A stretch of DNA of 39,975 nucleotides from Sulfurovum sp. enrichment culture clone C5 (GCA_001493195.1 FAXN01000069.1:1-39975); one strand, 5' to 3'; counted from the first letter of the stretch, positions 1-7,774 are shown. Program-made: numbers and translations. The notes: generated by a model not told the origin, from the letters alone.

Positions 1-130
1 TGCCTTTAGATAAAAACAAAACTTATTAAAAAAATTGCATTTTAGACAAATAAAAATAATGTATTTTATAAAAAAGCCAAAGTATCAGAGCAAAGAGATA
101 TAATGAACAGATATACATAAAGGATATATT

Positions 131-232
131 ATGGCAAAAGGTAAAGACGCACAAAAGACTGTAAAGAAAAAATCAGAAAAAACATTGAAAGAAAAACGCA
201 ATGACAAAAAGGCTAAGAAAGCAAAAAGCTAA
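131..232 (+). CDS. Lys-rich 33-aa protein
   Basis: This very short ORF begins MAKGKDAQKT and is almost half lysine, with no hydrophobic segment. An AAAGGA Shine-Dalgarno sequence lies about 7 nt before the ATG, which supports real translation. Similar tiny proteins with the MAKGKDAQKT start are, as I recall, widespread as hypothetical proteins in Gram-negative bacteria; the function is unknown to me. The charge suggests nucleic acid or ribosome contact, which is inference only. Confidence 0.6.
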   Translation: MAKGKDAQKTVKKKSEKTLKEKRNDKKAKKAKS

Positions 233-275
233 CTAGCCTTATTTCTTTAGTGTTAATATATGAGCAAATCAAATA

Positions 276-431
276 TTAGTCTATGTATCCATTTCTTTTT
301 GCATTATCAACGCAATCGCTTTTGTTGACATAGCCTTGTGATGAAGCACCAATAATATTTCCATTAGGAGAGATTCTTCTCCATCTCCATTCCCCTTTGG
401 CATCTTTATAGAATTCCCATTTATCATTCAT
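276..431 (-). CDS. DUF1508 (YegP-type) small protein
   Basis: The 51-residue product matches the DUF1508/YegP fold: a KWEFYKDAKGEWRWR strand pair, then a polar SPNGNIIGASSQGY turn and a helix ending in NAKRNGY. The family is usually one or two copies of this ~50-residue unit; here there is one. I place the start at the ATG giving MNDKWEF because AAGGAGG is 7 nt upstream; the longer reading (to 476) would put its start before this ribosome binding site. The molecular role of DUF1508 is not established. Its upstream DNA is nearly the same as that of the lipoprotein gene to the right. Confidence 0.75.
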   Translation of the reverse strand: MNDKWEFYKDAKGEWRWRRISPNGNIIGASSQGYVNKSDCVDNAKRNGYID

Positions 432-470
432 GATCATTCCTCCTTGTTTGGATGGTATGTTGTATTGTAT

Positions 471-526
471 GACCATACAACTTAAATGGATGTTAAAGAA
501 AAAATCTACAAATTATGATAAAAATA
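471..526 (-). repeat. Duplicated promoter-like segment, copy 1
   Basis: About 56 bp upstream of the DUF1508 gene align with 1047..1103 upstream of the lipoprotein gene. Shared stretches are CTTAAATG, ATGTTAAAG and AAATTAT. The two genes themselves are unrelated, so what is shared is the control region. A common promoter or operator is the simplest reading. Confidence 0.55.
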
Positions 527-604
527 ATATAGTTAATGTCAAGATATGGGTTATCATTATCACCTGACACATATATCCACATATATCTTTATATCAGCAA
601 ATTT

Positions 605-1012
605 TTATTTATACAGCTCTTGATTTGCTTTATTTAATTCCATCCAAGCGTTATTCATATCGCTATCATATGGGTTGATACCTTTATTTTTCCCATTATT
701 GAGTGCTTGTAAATTACAAACTGAAACAAAATTCTTTATAGCATTTTCGGCAATGGAAGCCTTTTCATTATATTCTTCTTTGTTTATTTTTCCATCCATG
801 TACATATTGTATTTATCATTTAGCTTTGATTGCATAGAAATAAAAATCTTTTCTTGTTCTTTGCTTGGGCAGCAATTTTTAAAATCAATATTTATGCTAA
901 AAGGTGTAGCATTGTTTGAACTTATTGGACCGTTTATGCTTATTTTACTCATGCAACATCCAGATAATATTATTAATGATGACAGAGTCATGAGTGTTAT
1001 CTTGTTATTCAT
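605..1012 (-). CDS. Putative lipoprotein
   Basis: The 135-residue product has a lipoprotein signal peptide: charged MNNK, a hydrophobic core, and the lipobox LSGC with Cys19 as the likely lipidated residue. The mature part is polar and helical, with an MxGKINKEEYNEKA stretch resembling SHOCT-like oligomerisation helices, though it is internal rather than C-terminal. I do not recognise a family. An export and envelope location is well supported; the function is unknown. It shares an upstream segment with the DUF1508 gene on the same strand. Confidence 0.65.
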   Translation of the reverse strand: MNNKITLMTLSSLIILSGCCMSKISINGPISSNNATPFSINIDFKNCCPSKEQEKIFISMQSKLNDKYNMYMDGKINKEEYNEKASIAENAIKNFVSVCNLQALNNGKNKGINPYDSDMNNAWMELNKANQELYK

Positions 1013-1046
1013 AACATACTCCTTTTGTTAGTATGCTATATTATAT

Positions 1047-1103
1047 GACTGCATAACTTAAATGAATGTTAAAGTAAAAAATATATAAATTATAGTAAAA
1101 ATG
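1047..1103 (-). repeat. Duplicated promoter-like segment, copy 2
   Basis: This is the partner of 471..526. It lies about 35 bp upstream of the lipoprotein start and has the same spacing of conserved blocks. Conservation is high in the non-coding part and does not extend into either coding region. Confidence 0.55.
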
Positions 1104-1193
1104 ACACAACTGGTTTATTGTTTATTTTTTCACACAATTTGGGCACAGTGATTCTTTGTTCAGCATCACATCGTTGACTTAATATGACAAAAT

Positions 1194-1463
1194 GTGCTAT
1201 TATCTGAATGTAATATTTTTATGCCAGCAGGTGTTGAAAAAGGAGTGCAATTCTCCTTGCTACAATCTTGTATTATCATTGGTGGTCTTATCTTATTCAA
1301 ATTAGGTGCAGAATTCCTGCTTTCAAAACTTAATACAGACAAAGGACACAAAATGAAAAATCGTAAAAAATCACTTAAAAAAGTTAAATCAATTCTTGAA
1401 ACAACTAAAGAGGTGACCATCGCGGTAGGTACAAATGTAGTGGCTAGTAGCCTTTTGACATAA
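1194..1463 (+). CDS. Small membrane-associated ORF, uncertain
   Basis: The frame reads 89 residues with one hydrophobic segment (CIIIGGLILFKLGAEFLL) followed by a Lys-rich tail. No good ribosome binding site precedes the first ATG (1194) or the next (1221). An internal ATG at 1353 has AAAGGA 6 nt upstream and would give a 36-residue basic peptide. An equally long antisense frame exists. The product may be a real small protein, a decayed gene, or just the 36-residue form. No family is recognised. Confidence 0.3.
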   Translation: MLLSECNIFMPAGVEKGVQFSLLQSCIIIGGLILFKLGAEFLLSKLNTDKGHKMKNRKKSLKKVKSILETTKEVTIAVGTNVVASSLLT

Positions 1464-1682
1464 AAATATTTGACATTATAAAAATAGTTAACTATCAAGT
1501 CACTTTGGATATACTCATAGTACTGAAATATATTGATAAAAGGGCATTTTGTTCTTTTAATTAGGCGGTGGGAATGTGGAACTTATTAGACTGATTACCA
1601 TGGTATTTTTAAAAGCCAAGCTGATTTAGACTTTGCAATACAATTTTTTGATGAAGATATCCCTTTATATGTTGACCCTTTT

Positions 1683-2942
1683 TTGTTATGGAAATCTCCA
1701 TCACAACAAGATAATGCTCTGCATACTACTATTATAAATTCCTTTAACCATTTAAATTACCTCATAAAAAAGAAACGAGAAGATGAAGCATTATCCATAC
1801 TAGTCAATCTATCAGAATGTCATGAAGTTGGTTTAGGTGTATCAAAAACAAGAAGAGGGGCAAAAATTAGCGAAGAACAAGCTAAGGAGATTTTGAATTT
1901 ATTTAAAGATATTCCAGAGTACAGCCAGTTTGGATTTGCACATTTTGAAATCATTCAATTATATATATCAGGAATTTCAAAAGACAGAATTAGTGATATT
2001 ACATGCAACTATTTAAAGTCCTTTTTAATTGATTACACTATCGAACAATGTGAGATAAATGGAATACCAATTGAAGGCGTAATATTAGATTCTGTATATA
2101 ATTACAAAACTAATGCATTAGATACAAATCAAAAGGTACATTTACCTGTCAATCCATTAACAAAAGAGCCTTTAATTTTTACACCAAAAAGATGGTTGCG
2201 TTTTAATACATGGATTAATTATGAAGATTATTTTCAAAAATATTGTCCTAGAGATGAAATATTTAATCCAGACGAACCCGAAGAGCGTGTCAAGGTTTTA
2301 AATTTTAATCGAGAAAATTATGGAAAAATTGAAGGCTATATTGAATATAAAACAAAAACTTCTGAAGATTGTAAAAATGACCCATTATTTAGTCAAATTC
2401 CAGTTTTATCAGCAAAGCGAAAACTTAGCCAAATTCTAAAGTTAAATACTGGAAAAGAGCATGGAGCAGATATGAAATATGAAGAGCTTTCTGCTTCATT
2501 GTTAGCTTCACTCTTTTACCCACATCTTGATTTTGCTCAAACACAAAGTCGAACTGAATCAGGTCGACATATTCGAGATCTCATTTTTTATAATAATAGA
2601 GATATAGATTTTTTAGATGAAATTTTCACTGAATACAACAATAGACAATTAGTTATTGAAATGAAAAATGTAAAAGAAATCAACCGTGATCATATAAACC
2701 AATTAAACAGATATATACAAGATAATATTGGAAACTTTGGTGTATTTCTTACTAGAAACCCTTTATCAAAAGCTATGTATGAAAACACGGTAAACTTATG
2801 GTCTTCTCAAAGAAAATGTATTATTGCTATAACAGATGAAGATTTAAAATTAATGGTTGAAGTTTATGAAAGTAAGCAAAGAACACCAATTGAAGTTTTG
2901 AAGAAAAAATATATTGAATTTAGAAGAAGTTGCCCTTCTTGA
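1683..2942 (+). CDS. PD-(D/E)XK nuclease-like protein, N-terminus damaged
   Basis: The readable frame gives 419 residues from a TTG. The C-terminal third has a nuclease-like core: RDLIFYNNRDIDFLDEIF, then QLVIEMKNV supplying the E-x-K of a PD-(D/E)XK site, then a helix (DHINQLNRYI) and a strand (FGVFLTRNPL). The middle is rich in conserved-looking aromatics (KRWLRFNTWINYEDYF). The TTG falls inside what looks like conserved protein: the same frame reads back to 1590 through DYHGIFKSQADLDFAI and IPLYVDPF before a TAG at 1587. A GTG at 1576 or ATG at 1574 with a GGTGGG-like RBS would join this frame after a one-base shift. So the gene is either frameshifted or starts late. Two small paralogous genes follow in the same operon. 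A restriction or defence role is inference. Confidence 0.65.
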   Translation: MLWKSPSQQDNALHTTIINSFNHLNYLIKKKREDEALSILVNLSECHEVGLGVSKTRRGAKISEEQAKEILNLFKDIPEYSQFGFAHFEIIQLYISGISKDRISDITCNYLKSFLIDYTIEQCEINGIPIEGVILDSVYNYKTNALDTNQKVHLPVNPLTKEPLIFTPKRWLRFNTWINYEDYFQKYCPRDEIFNPDEPEERVKVLNFNRENYGKIEGYIEYKTKTSEDCKNDPLFSQIPVLSAKRKLSQILKLNTGKEHGADMKYEELSASLLASLFYPHLDFAQTQSRTESGRHIRDLIFYNNRDIDFLDEIFTEYNNRQLVIEMKNVKEINRDHINQLNRYIQDNIGNFGVFLTRNPLSKAMYENTVNLWSSQRKCIIAITDEDLKLMVEVYESKQRTPIEVLKKKYIEFRRSCPS

Positions 2943-2958
2943 TAAACAAAGGAAAAGT

Positions 2959-3333
2959 ATGAATAAAAATGATATAGATATATTTGAAAAGCTTTCAGGA
3001 CAATTAATAAGTGTATATGAAGAAATTTCATTGTTGTCTAAAAAAAATCCTAATGATGCAATCAATAAATTTAAATTAAAGTTTTTAAATAAACTTATTA
3101 ATGATAGCAATGAGTTTCTTTCTGAAAAGTATAAACCTTTTGATGAATTTAGTATTTTTGAAGAAGATGATATGCCATTTAATAGTGATGTAGTATTTAT
3201 TTTATCACAATATATCCAATGTTTTGAAAAACTTCGAGCAGATAATGTTATCCAAATTCGTGGGTTTTGGTATTGGGATACCAATGATGAAGATAAAATA
3301 AGGACCGTAAGACCACAAAAATTAAAAGGATAA
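2959..3333 (+). CDS. Small acidic protein, paralogue 1 of nuclease operon
   Basis: This 124-residue protein is related to the next gene. Both carry KxPxxAxxKxKxxxxN followed by an EDD(M/I)P..SDV..ILSQY motif. I chose the ATG at 2959 because AAAGGA sits 5 nt upstream; an in-frame TTG at 2914 would overlap the nuclease gene by 29 nt. It is predicted soluble and helical, with a C-terminus rich in Trp and Asp (GFWYWDTNDED). No family is recognised. Its place directly behind the nuclease-like gene suggests a partner or control subunit. Confidence 0.6.
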   Translation: MNKNDIDIFEKLSGQLISVYEEISLLSKKNPNDAINKFKLKFLNKLINDSNEFLSEKYKPFDEFSIFEEDDMPFNSDVVFILSQYIQCFEKLRADNVIQIRGFWYWDTNDEDKIRTVRPQKLKG

Positions 3334-3336
3334 ATA

Positions 3337-3681
3337 TTGAGTGAATTATATTATACAACTAAAGAAAAAGCAGATAATTACGATGTAACAATGCCATTGT
3401 TAAAAGCAATGTATGTTGAATTTAAAGCTTTATCATCAAAAAAGCCAGACTCAGCAGTAAGTAAAAGCAAGATTAAGATTACTAATAGATTACTTGAAAA
3501 AGTTAGAGAAGTATTAGAAGATTCAAATGCAATAGATTTTTTAGATTTACTTGATGAAGATGACATTCCACAAGCAAGTGATGTTATTTTAATATTATCA
3601 CAATATGTAGCCTCAATGGAAACATTTTACAAAGAACATTATGGTTACTATCAGAATAAATCTCAATGGGTTATAAAGTAA
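3337..3681 (+). CDS. Small acidic protein, paralogue 2 of nuclease operon
   Basis: The product has 114 residues. The TTG start has AAGGA 7 nt upstream and lies 3 nt after the previous stop, so the pair is co-translated. It aligns with its neighbour through SKKPDSAVSKSKIKI and DEDDIPQASDVILILSQY, which shows a tandem duplication with divergence. No catalytic motif is visible. It ends about 120 bp before the att site of the integrative element. Confidence 0.6.
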   Translation: MSELYYTTKEKADNYDVTMPLLKAMYVEFKALSSKKPDSAVSKSKIKITNRLLEKVREVLEDSNAIDFLDLLDEDDIPQASDVILILSQYVASMETFYKEHYGYYQNKSQWVIK

Positions 3682-3800
3682 TGGCAATAATAAAGTGACC
3701 AATCTGGTAAATAAGAAATATTTTATTTAAATGTTAATGAAGGAGATATAAGAACCATAGGAATCAGGTGAAAATGATAACTTTTAATATATGTGATTGT

Positions 3801-3823
3801 GATTGTATAATGGCGGCAGAGGG
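3801..3823. repeat. Left att site (tRNA-Ser 3' end remnant)
   Basis: GATTGTATAATGGCGG is identical to 16811..16826, and the following CAGAGGG matches after one missing A. This copy no longer forms a tRNA, so it is the by-product of integration into the tRNA 3' end. Six further bases (ATGTGA) match outside it if a 4-nt insertion is allowed. Confidence 0.85.
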
Positions 3824-3887
3824 TCGTTCATAAAAAGTTATTTATAGTGCTATTTTACGAGGTTTGATGTGGTTGCTTATAAGTGTA

Positions 3888-3909
3888 TGTACCAATTTAT
3901 GTACCACTT
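3888..3909 (+). promoter_or_regulatory. Left integrase arm-type site
   Basis: This 22-bp site contains two half-sites, TGTACCA and TGTACCACTT, and matches 16688..16709 at 21 of 22 positions in the same orientation. It lies 72 bp inside the left att core. Paired repeats just inside both ends of an integrated element are what arm-type sites bound by the integrase N-terminal domain look like. Confidence 0.6.
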
Positions 3910-3959
3910 GATTTATTTCATATAAGAGTAATTGTTGTTTATTTTGAGCATTATAGCAC

Positions 3960-4151
3960 TTAAAAGCTTTGGTTTGCAAAGCGATTAAGCTCATCTATAG
4001 CAACGATGGTTACGCCTGTAGTGAGTTTGCTTGTTTTGATTTTGTTTTGTTTAACATATCTCCAAAATGTTGACAAGCCAACACCTAAAAATAAAGCTGC
4101 TTCTTTAGGTCTTAAGAAACCTCGTTGTTGAGTAATTATATGCTCACTCAT
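3960..4151 (-). CDS. AlpA-family HTH regulator / excisionase-like
   Basis: The 63-residue protein has the helix-turn-helix of AlpA/excisionase proteins: FLRPKEAALFLGVGLSTFWRYVKQ followed by a short wing. In P4-like islands AlpA raises integrase-dependent excision. Its ATG overlaps the relaxase stop by 4 nt (ATGA), so it is the last cistron of the mobilization operon. That coupling would let the element make its excision factor only when the transfer genes are read. The direct role here is inferred from family and position. Confidence 0.75.
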   Translation of the reverse strand: MSEHIITQQRGFLRPKEAALFLGVGLSTFWRYVKQNKIKTSKLTTGVTIVAIDELNRFANQSF

Positions 4152-6025
4152 CTTGTAACTCCTTGTGGTTTATTTTCTTTTTGAATACTAGATTTAGTAT
4201 TTACTGTCTCTAGTGTTTGTTGCATACCTTTATCTGTAAACTTAATATCAAGCTTGTGTTTGTGTACCAGGTTTATAACTTTAGATCTAAAAGTATCATC
4301 TCCAGTAATATCAAGTGTGCTGCCGTACTTTGTTCTAGCCATTTCAAGAGCTTTAAGCAGTGCTTCATCACTAGCGTTAGAGATTTTTAAATGGTTGCCT
4401 TTGTCTATGATCTTAGAGTTATCATTTTTCTTGTCTAGCTTGTAGACCACAAAGCCTTGTTTTGTGATAGTTGGTTCTTGTAAAATAAATAATTTATGAT
4501 CTATTTTATTACCAAGTGTATTTTCATCCTCTTTGGCAATCTTTGCTTCTTTGATAGCAGTAGCTCTCAAGGTTGCTAATGCTTCGCTGTTACCTTTTAA
4601 AACTTCTCTTGTGAGGTACTCTTTATAAGTAGTGTAATTTATGTTTTTTATGTTTTTCTTTGCAAAAATAGCTTTGTATTTCTCTTCTATTTCATAAAGT
4701 GATTTCGCTTTGTTATTAAAAATCTTATCATAGGTTTCTTTTTTAACTTTTTTATTGCTCCAGTTATGAGTTTTAGCAATTATCAAGCCTTCTCTAAATT
4801 TCTTATTGATTTCCTGGATCTCTTTTTTATAATCTCTCTTGAGCTGTTCCTCTGCTCTGTATTCTTCCCAAAACTTAGTCTTAGGTGTACCAAACTGTAT
4901 GGTTGGTTTTATGTCTATGTTCATGGCCATAAAATCACCATATTGTTTTTCAATACCTGATTTTGAGAGTTTTCTATCGATGTCACTAGCTTTGCAAAAT
5001 AAGTTACGATTTTTATCTTTGATAATAAGTCCGTTTCCTCTCTCTTTTAGCTCCAGGTTATATTTTGCAAGCATTGTATGCAAATGCTCAAGGTTTGAGT
5101 TTTTATTGCTTAAAACGGCTTTTAAATCATCTAGTGCCTCTGTTTTAATCCAATCTGCTAAATTTGATATGCCAGTGTGTGATTTGATGTCTTTTGCTAC
5201 GCCATTGCTTCTGCTGCCAACATTGCTGCTATTGCCTTGTCTCTCCCATCGCAATTGATTATCGGTTGCTCTTTGCTCTTCTCCTCGTACACTATTGCGT
5301 TCATTGGAGAGCAATAGCATTTTAATGAGCTTTTTGTTGTGAACCATATCGATATCGGACAGCTTACGCATGCTATCTCGTTTGTTGGTCTTTGTTCTGC
5401 TGTTAAAGTTGTTAGTAATGGACTGTGATATTCTAAGTCTTCTGTTTTCAGTTTTATTGTGTTGCTCTCGTATTGGCTCATATTGTTTCTCCTGTTCTTG
5501 GTTTAGATCATTGGTCTTACGATTTTGTTCTGCCAATATCCAGTTTGGTATATGATTGTCTTTTTGGAGAAAATGTTTCTCTTCAAGTTCAGCTGCTTTC
5601 TTCTGGAGCTTCATTTTACTAAATGGTAATCTTGCTCTTTTATATGTATCTGGATCTATGCGATTAATCGCAAGATGTAAATGATAATTATTTGTATTGT
5701 CGTGAGTGACACAAAGTCTTTGATGATGTTCTATGTCTATTGATTTAAGAAGCTCGTGTGTAATGTCTTTAAGTTGCTCTTGGGTTGGTTTTTCATCTTC
5801 TTGAAACGAAACAACTAAATGAAGTGTAGGGTCTGCTTTACTTGTAGTTAAAGATTGTGTTGCTTTGATAAGACTTATATTTTCATCTAATGTATTAAAC
5901 TCACAATTTTCAAAATAGACTAGTTCTACTTTATCTTTATGTAAATTTTGTTTATCTTGCAAGTAGTCAGATAGTCCACCAAAACTGCCAGTTGCTTTTT
6001 TTGATGAAATTAGTTTTACTATCAA
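4148..6025 (-). CDS. MOBP-type relaxase with C-terminal LPD7 domain
   Basis: This 625-residue DNA relaxase nicks oriT and carries the strand into the recipient. The N-terminal third has the VirD2/TraI signatures: Tyr21 in GGLSDYLQDK as the likely nicking tyrosine, then H108-D109 and the metal motif H115-L-H117-x3-N121-R (YHLHLAINR). The middle is charged and helical. Residues about 530-600 form an LPD7-like domain (KISNASDEALLKALEMAR, then KYGSTLDITGDDTFRSK), common in relaxase C-termini. It overlaps the upstream TraJ-like gene and the downstream AlpA gene by 4 nt each. The domain is nearly duplicated in the gene at 12017..12664. Confidence 0.92.
   Translation of the reverse strand: MIVKLISSKKATGSFGGLSDYLQDKQNLHKDKVELVYFENCEFNTLDENISLIKATQSLTTSKADPTLHLVVSFQEDEKPTQEQLKDITHELLKSIDIEHHQRLCVTHDNTNNYHLHLAINRIDPDTYKRARLPFSKMKLQKKAAELEEKHFLQKDNHIPNWILAEQNRKTNDLNQEQEKQYEPIREQHNKTENRRLRISQSITNNFNSRTKTNKRDSMRKLSDIDMVHNKKLIKMLLLSNERNSVRGEEQRATDNQLRWERQGNSSNVGSRSNGVAKDIKSHTGISNLADWIKTEALDDLKAVLSNKNSNLEHLHTMLAKYNLELKERGNGLIIKDKNRNLFCKASDIDRKLSKSGIEKQYGDFMAMNIDIKPTIQFGTPKTKFWEEYRAEEQLKRDYKKEIQEINKKFREGLIIAKTHNWSNKKVKKETYDKIFNNKAKSLYEIEEKYKAIFAKKNIKNINYTTYKEYLTREVLKGNSEALATLRATAIKEAKIAKEDENTLGNKIDHKLFILQEPTITKQGFVVYKLDKKNDNSKIIDKGNHLKISNASDEALLKALEMARTKYGSTLDITGDDTFRSKVINLVHKHKLDIKFTDKGMQQTLETVNTKSSIQKENKPQGVTR
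4260..4318. repeat. 59-bp identical repeat within LPD7, copy 1
   Basis: These 59 bp inside the relaxase C-terminal coding region are identical to 12483..12541, with lower similarity to both sides over roughly 130 bp. DNA identity beyond what protein conservation needs points to a recent duplication or gene conversion. Confidence 0.85.
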
Positions 6026-6366
6026 AACAATCTCCTCGCGATATCTAAAAGTTCTTCTTGTTTTTTTTCTATATCATCCACAAGATGATCTATAGAAAAA
6101 TAATTATGACTGCCAAGTGTAGCAGTCGCTTGTTTTTTATCATTATTCGTTAGCCACATTTTAAAAAGTCCTCCCATTCGTCCAAGGTCACCTTTAGCTT
6201 TGAGAAGTTCATTTAGTGTCATTTGATCAATTATAGAATTGATAGGATAATTAAGTCCAAGACTTCGCAAGTACATACTTAATTTCATGCCACAGTTTTG
6301 AGCTTGTTTATGAAGTTTTTTAAGTTCTTCTTCTGTGACTTTGATTGTTAAGAGCTTGTCTCTCAT
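6022..6366 (-). CDS. TraJ/MobC-like relaxosome accessory protein
   Basis: The product has 114 residues. The start LLTIKVTEEELKKLHKQA followed by GMKLSMYLRSLGL is the ribbon-helix-helix of plasmid mobilization proteins of the MobC/TraJ group, and NELLKAKGDLGRMGGLFKMWL matches their conserved tail. Such proteins bind oriT and load the relaxase. The ATG overlaps the ParA-like stop and its own stop overlaps the relaxase ATG, each by 4 nt, which implies coupled translation of relaxosome parts. Confidence 0.82.
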   Translation of the reverse strand: MRDKLLTIKVTEEELKKLHKQAQNCGMKLSMYLRSLGLNYPINSIIDQMTLNELLKAKGDLGRMGGLFKMWLTNNDKKQATATLGSHNYFSIDHLVDDIEKKQEELLDIARRLF

Positions 6367-7124
6367 CCAAGTACTTTATCAAGCTTCTCAAAACACGGTG
6401 CAAGAATATTTTTTTGATACTCTATACTGTCTTCCAAAATTCTTACTATATAAGCAAGCTCATTACCTTTTTCTGACATTTCGCCACTTTTATACTCCTT
6501 CGCAATTAATTGATCATAATCTTTAAGCAGTCCTCCGGCTATTGTATCTTTGGCTATCTCATAAACAGACTTTTTAAGCATTCTCGAAAGGTCTATCGTA
6601 TTGCTATCAGTCAAGAAGATATACTCTGCATTTTGAAATTCTCTAAAAAATTCCATATATTGGAATCGTATTTCGTTTAGACCTCTGACTCTTGAGAGTC
6701 CAAAGATGATTGGTTTCTCAAAATTTTTTACTATTTCATAAGTATTTTTTGCATTGATAAAATCTTGAGAACCGCCACTCATTGGAATTAAAAAGCAGTC
6801 AACCAAATGATATAGTCTTGTTCTTTTTAGAGCTTCAAGAACTAATGTAGTTGTTTTGTTGCCTCCAATATCTAAGATAAGGCTTTTATTTGTCTCTTTA
6901 AACCTTTCTTGTAATGTATGTGCTACATCATCCATGCTTTGACCTACAAATGCCGTTGAAGTGCTGATTTTTGAGTCTGTAAAAATATCACTGTCTTTAT
7001 TTTCATCATCAAGCTCGACTAACTCCGCATCAATACCTTTATCTAAAAAATATGCCCCAAGTACTTGAAAGCTAAAGGTGCTTTTGCTGGCACCACCTTT
7101 TGTGTTGACTACCATGATTTTCAT
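6363..7124 (-). CDS. ParA/TraL-like P-loop ATPase
   Basis: The 253-residue protein begins with a deviant Walker A, K9-G-G-A-S-K-S, in the KGGxxK[ST] form of ParA/MinD ATPases, though Ser replaces the usual second-half Gly. SLILDIGG is the likely Walker B region. No partition partner ParB is next to it. Instead it is first in an operon with the TraJ-like and relaxase genes, the position expected for IncP TraL or a StbB-like ATPase. I favour a transfer role over segregation. AAGGAG precedes the ATG. Confidence 0.78.
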   Translation of the reverse strand: MKIMVVNTKGGASKSTFSFQVLGAYFLDKGIDAELVELDDENKDSDIFTDSKISTSTAFVGQSMDDVAHTLQERFKETNKSLILDIGGNKTTTLVLEALKRTRLYHLVDCFLIPMSGGSQDFINAKNTYEIVKNFEKPIIFGLSRVRGLNEIRFQYMEFFREFQNAEYIFLTDSNTIDLSRMLKKSVYEIAKDTIAGGLLKDYDQLIAKEYKSGEMSEKGNELAYIVRILEDSIEYQKNILAPCFEKLDKVLG

Positions 7125-7139
7125 TTTTTCTCCTTGTAT

Positions 7140-7145
7140 GTTATA
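7140..7145 (-). promoter_or_regulatory. -10 box of the mobilization operon
   Basis: TATAAC on the minus strand lies 16 nt before the ParA-like ATG, between the hairpins at 7166..7209 and the gene. There is no clear -35. Transcription from here would read ParA-like, TraJ-like, relaxase and AlpA as one unit. Confidence 0.35.
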
Positions 7146-7165
7146 ATTTGCTTGTTATTTCTTTA

Positions 7166-7209
7166 GGGTTTACCGACCCGACATATTGAGCCACACCGCT
7201 TAGTGTGGT
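7166..7209 (-). other. Two short hairpins between TraM-like and ParA-like genes
   Basis: CCACAC-CGCTTA-GTGTGG (7191..7208) lies 8 nt after the upstream stop, and GGGT-TTACCG-ACCC (7166..7179) follows. Neither has a U-tract on the transcribed strand, so they are not ordinary terminators. They may protect the 3' end of the upstream mRNA or attenuate read-through. Confidence 0.4.
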
Positions 7210-7216
7210 TTATTGT

Positions 7217-7762
7217 TTAAAATTTTATACCTATCACAAAACCTAAACCAATTCCGACAACAATTGCAATAATGATGTAGAGATAATTTGTATCCCTTTT
7301 ATTGTTGAACTCTTCAAGTTTTGTAAATAGATCAAGTGTTTGAACATCTAATCTATTAAAAAATCGATTTGTTTCATTAACAGTTTGATCATGTATTGTT
7401 GCTTTTGTATTTTCTCTTATGCTTTTTGTTATTTCAAAAGTCTTTTTATCAAAATCTTTTTTTTGATTTTCAAAGAATAGTTCCAGTTGCAAAAATTTAT
7501 CTTGAAAATGAGCATCTTGCTTACCAAGCATGAGTTCTATTTGTTCTAAACTTTCAATCGCTTTTTCTCTTGCAAGATTTCCAAGAAATTGAATACTGGT
7601 TGGATTTAGTTTTGCATAAAGGTTTTCTAGCTGTTCAATTAAACCAATCTTTTGATTTCCATCTCCATCTATATAGCCTTGAAAATCATGTTTTATATTT
7701 TCAAGTTCTATTTTGATTGCCTTACTTTCTGCTAATATTTTTGTTGCTTCTGAAAACTCCAT
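7217..7762 (-). CDS. Coiled-coil, tail-anchored protein (TraM-like topology)
   Basis: The 181-residue product is a long charged helical protein (about 1-155) ending in one membrane segment, YLYIIIAIVVGIGLGFVIG, so most of it should face the cytoplasm. IncP TraM has the same layout, and the next gene is TraL/ParA-like, which makes a TraM-type role plausible. Sequence similarity is too weak for me to name it. A tether linking the relaxosome to the membrane is the inference. Confidence 0.6.
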   Translation of the reverse strand: MEFSEATKILAESKAIKIELENIKHDFQGYIDGDGNQKIGLIEQLENLYAKLNPTSIQFLGNLAREKAIESLEQIELMLGKQDAHFQDKFLQLELFFENQKKDFDKKTFEITKSIRENTKATIHDQTVNETNRFFNRLDVQTLDLFTKLEEFNNKRDTNYLYIIIAIVVGIGLGFVIGIKF

Positions 7763-7774
7763 GGTTATCTCCTT

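Noticed and set aside
2850-3284. 144-residue minus-strand frame
   Set aside because: It is antisense to the nuclease 3' end and first small paralogue, both of which have RBS and paralogy support.
5197-5481. 94-residue frame within the relaxase gene
   Set aside because: It is an alternative frame of the relaxase middle region with no RBS and no recognisable motif.
7191-7208. Intrinsic terminator after the TraM-like gene
   Set aside because: The hairpin is good but there is no U-tract on the transcribed strand; kept only as a structure.
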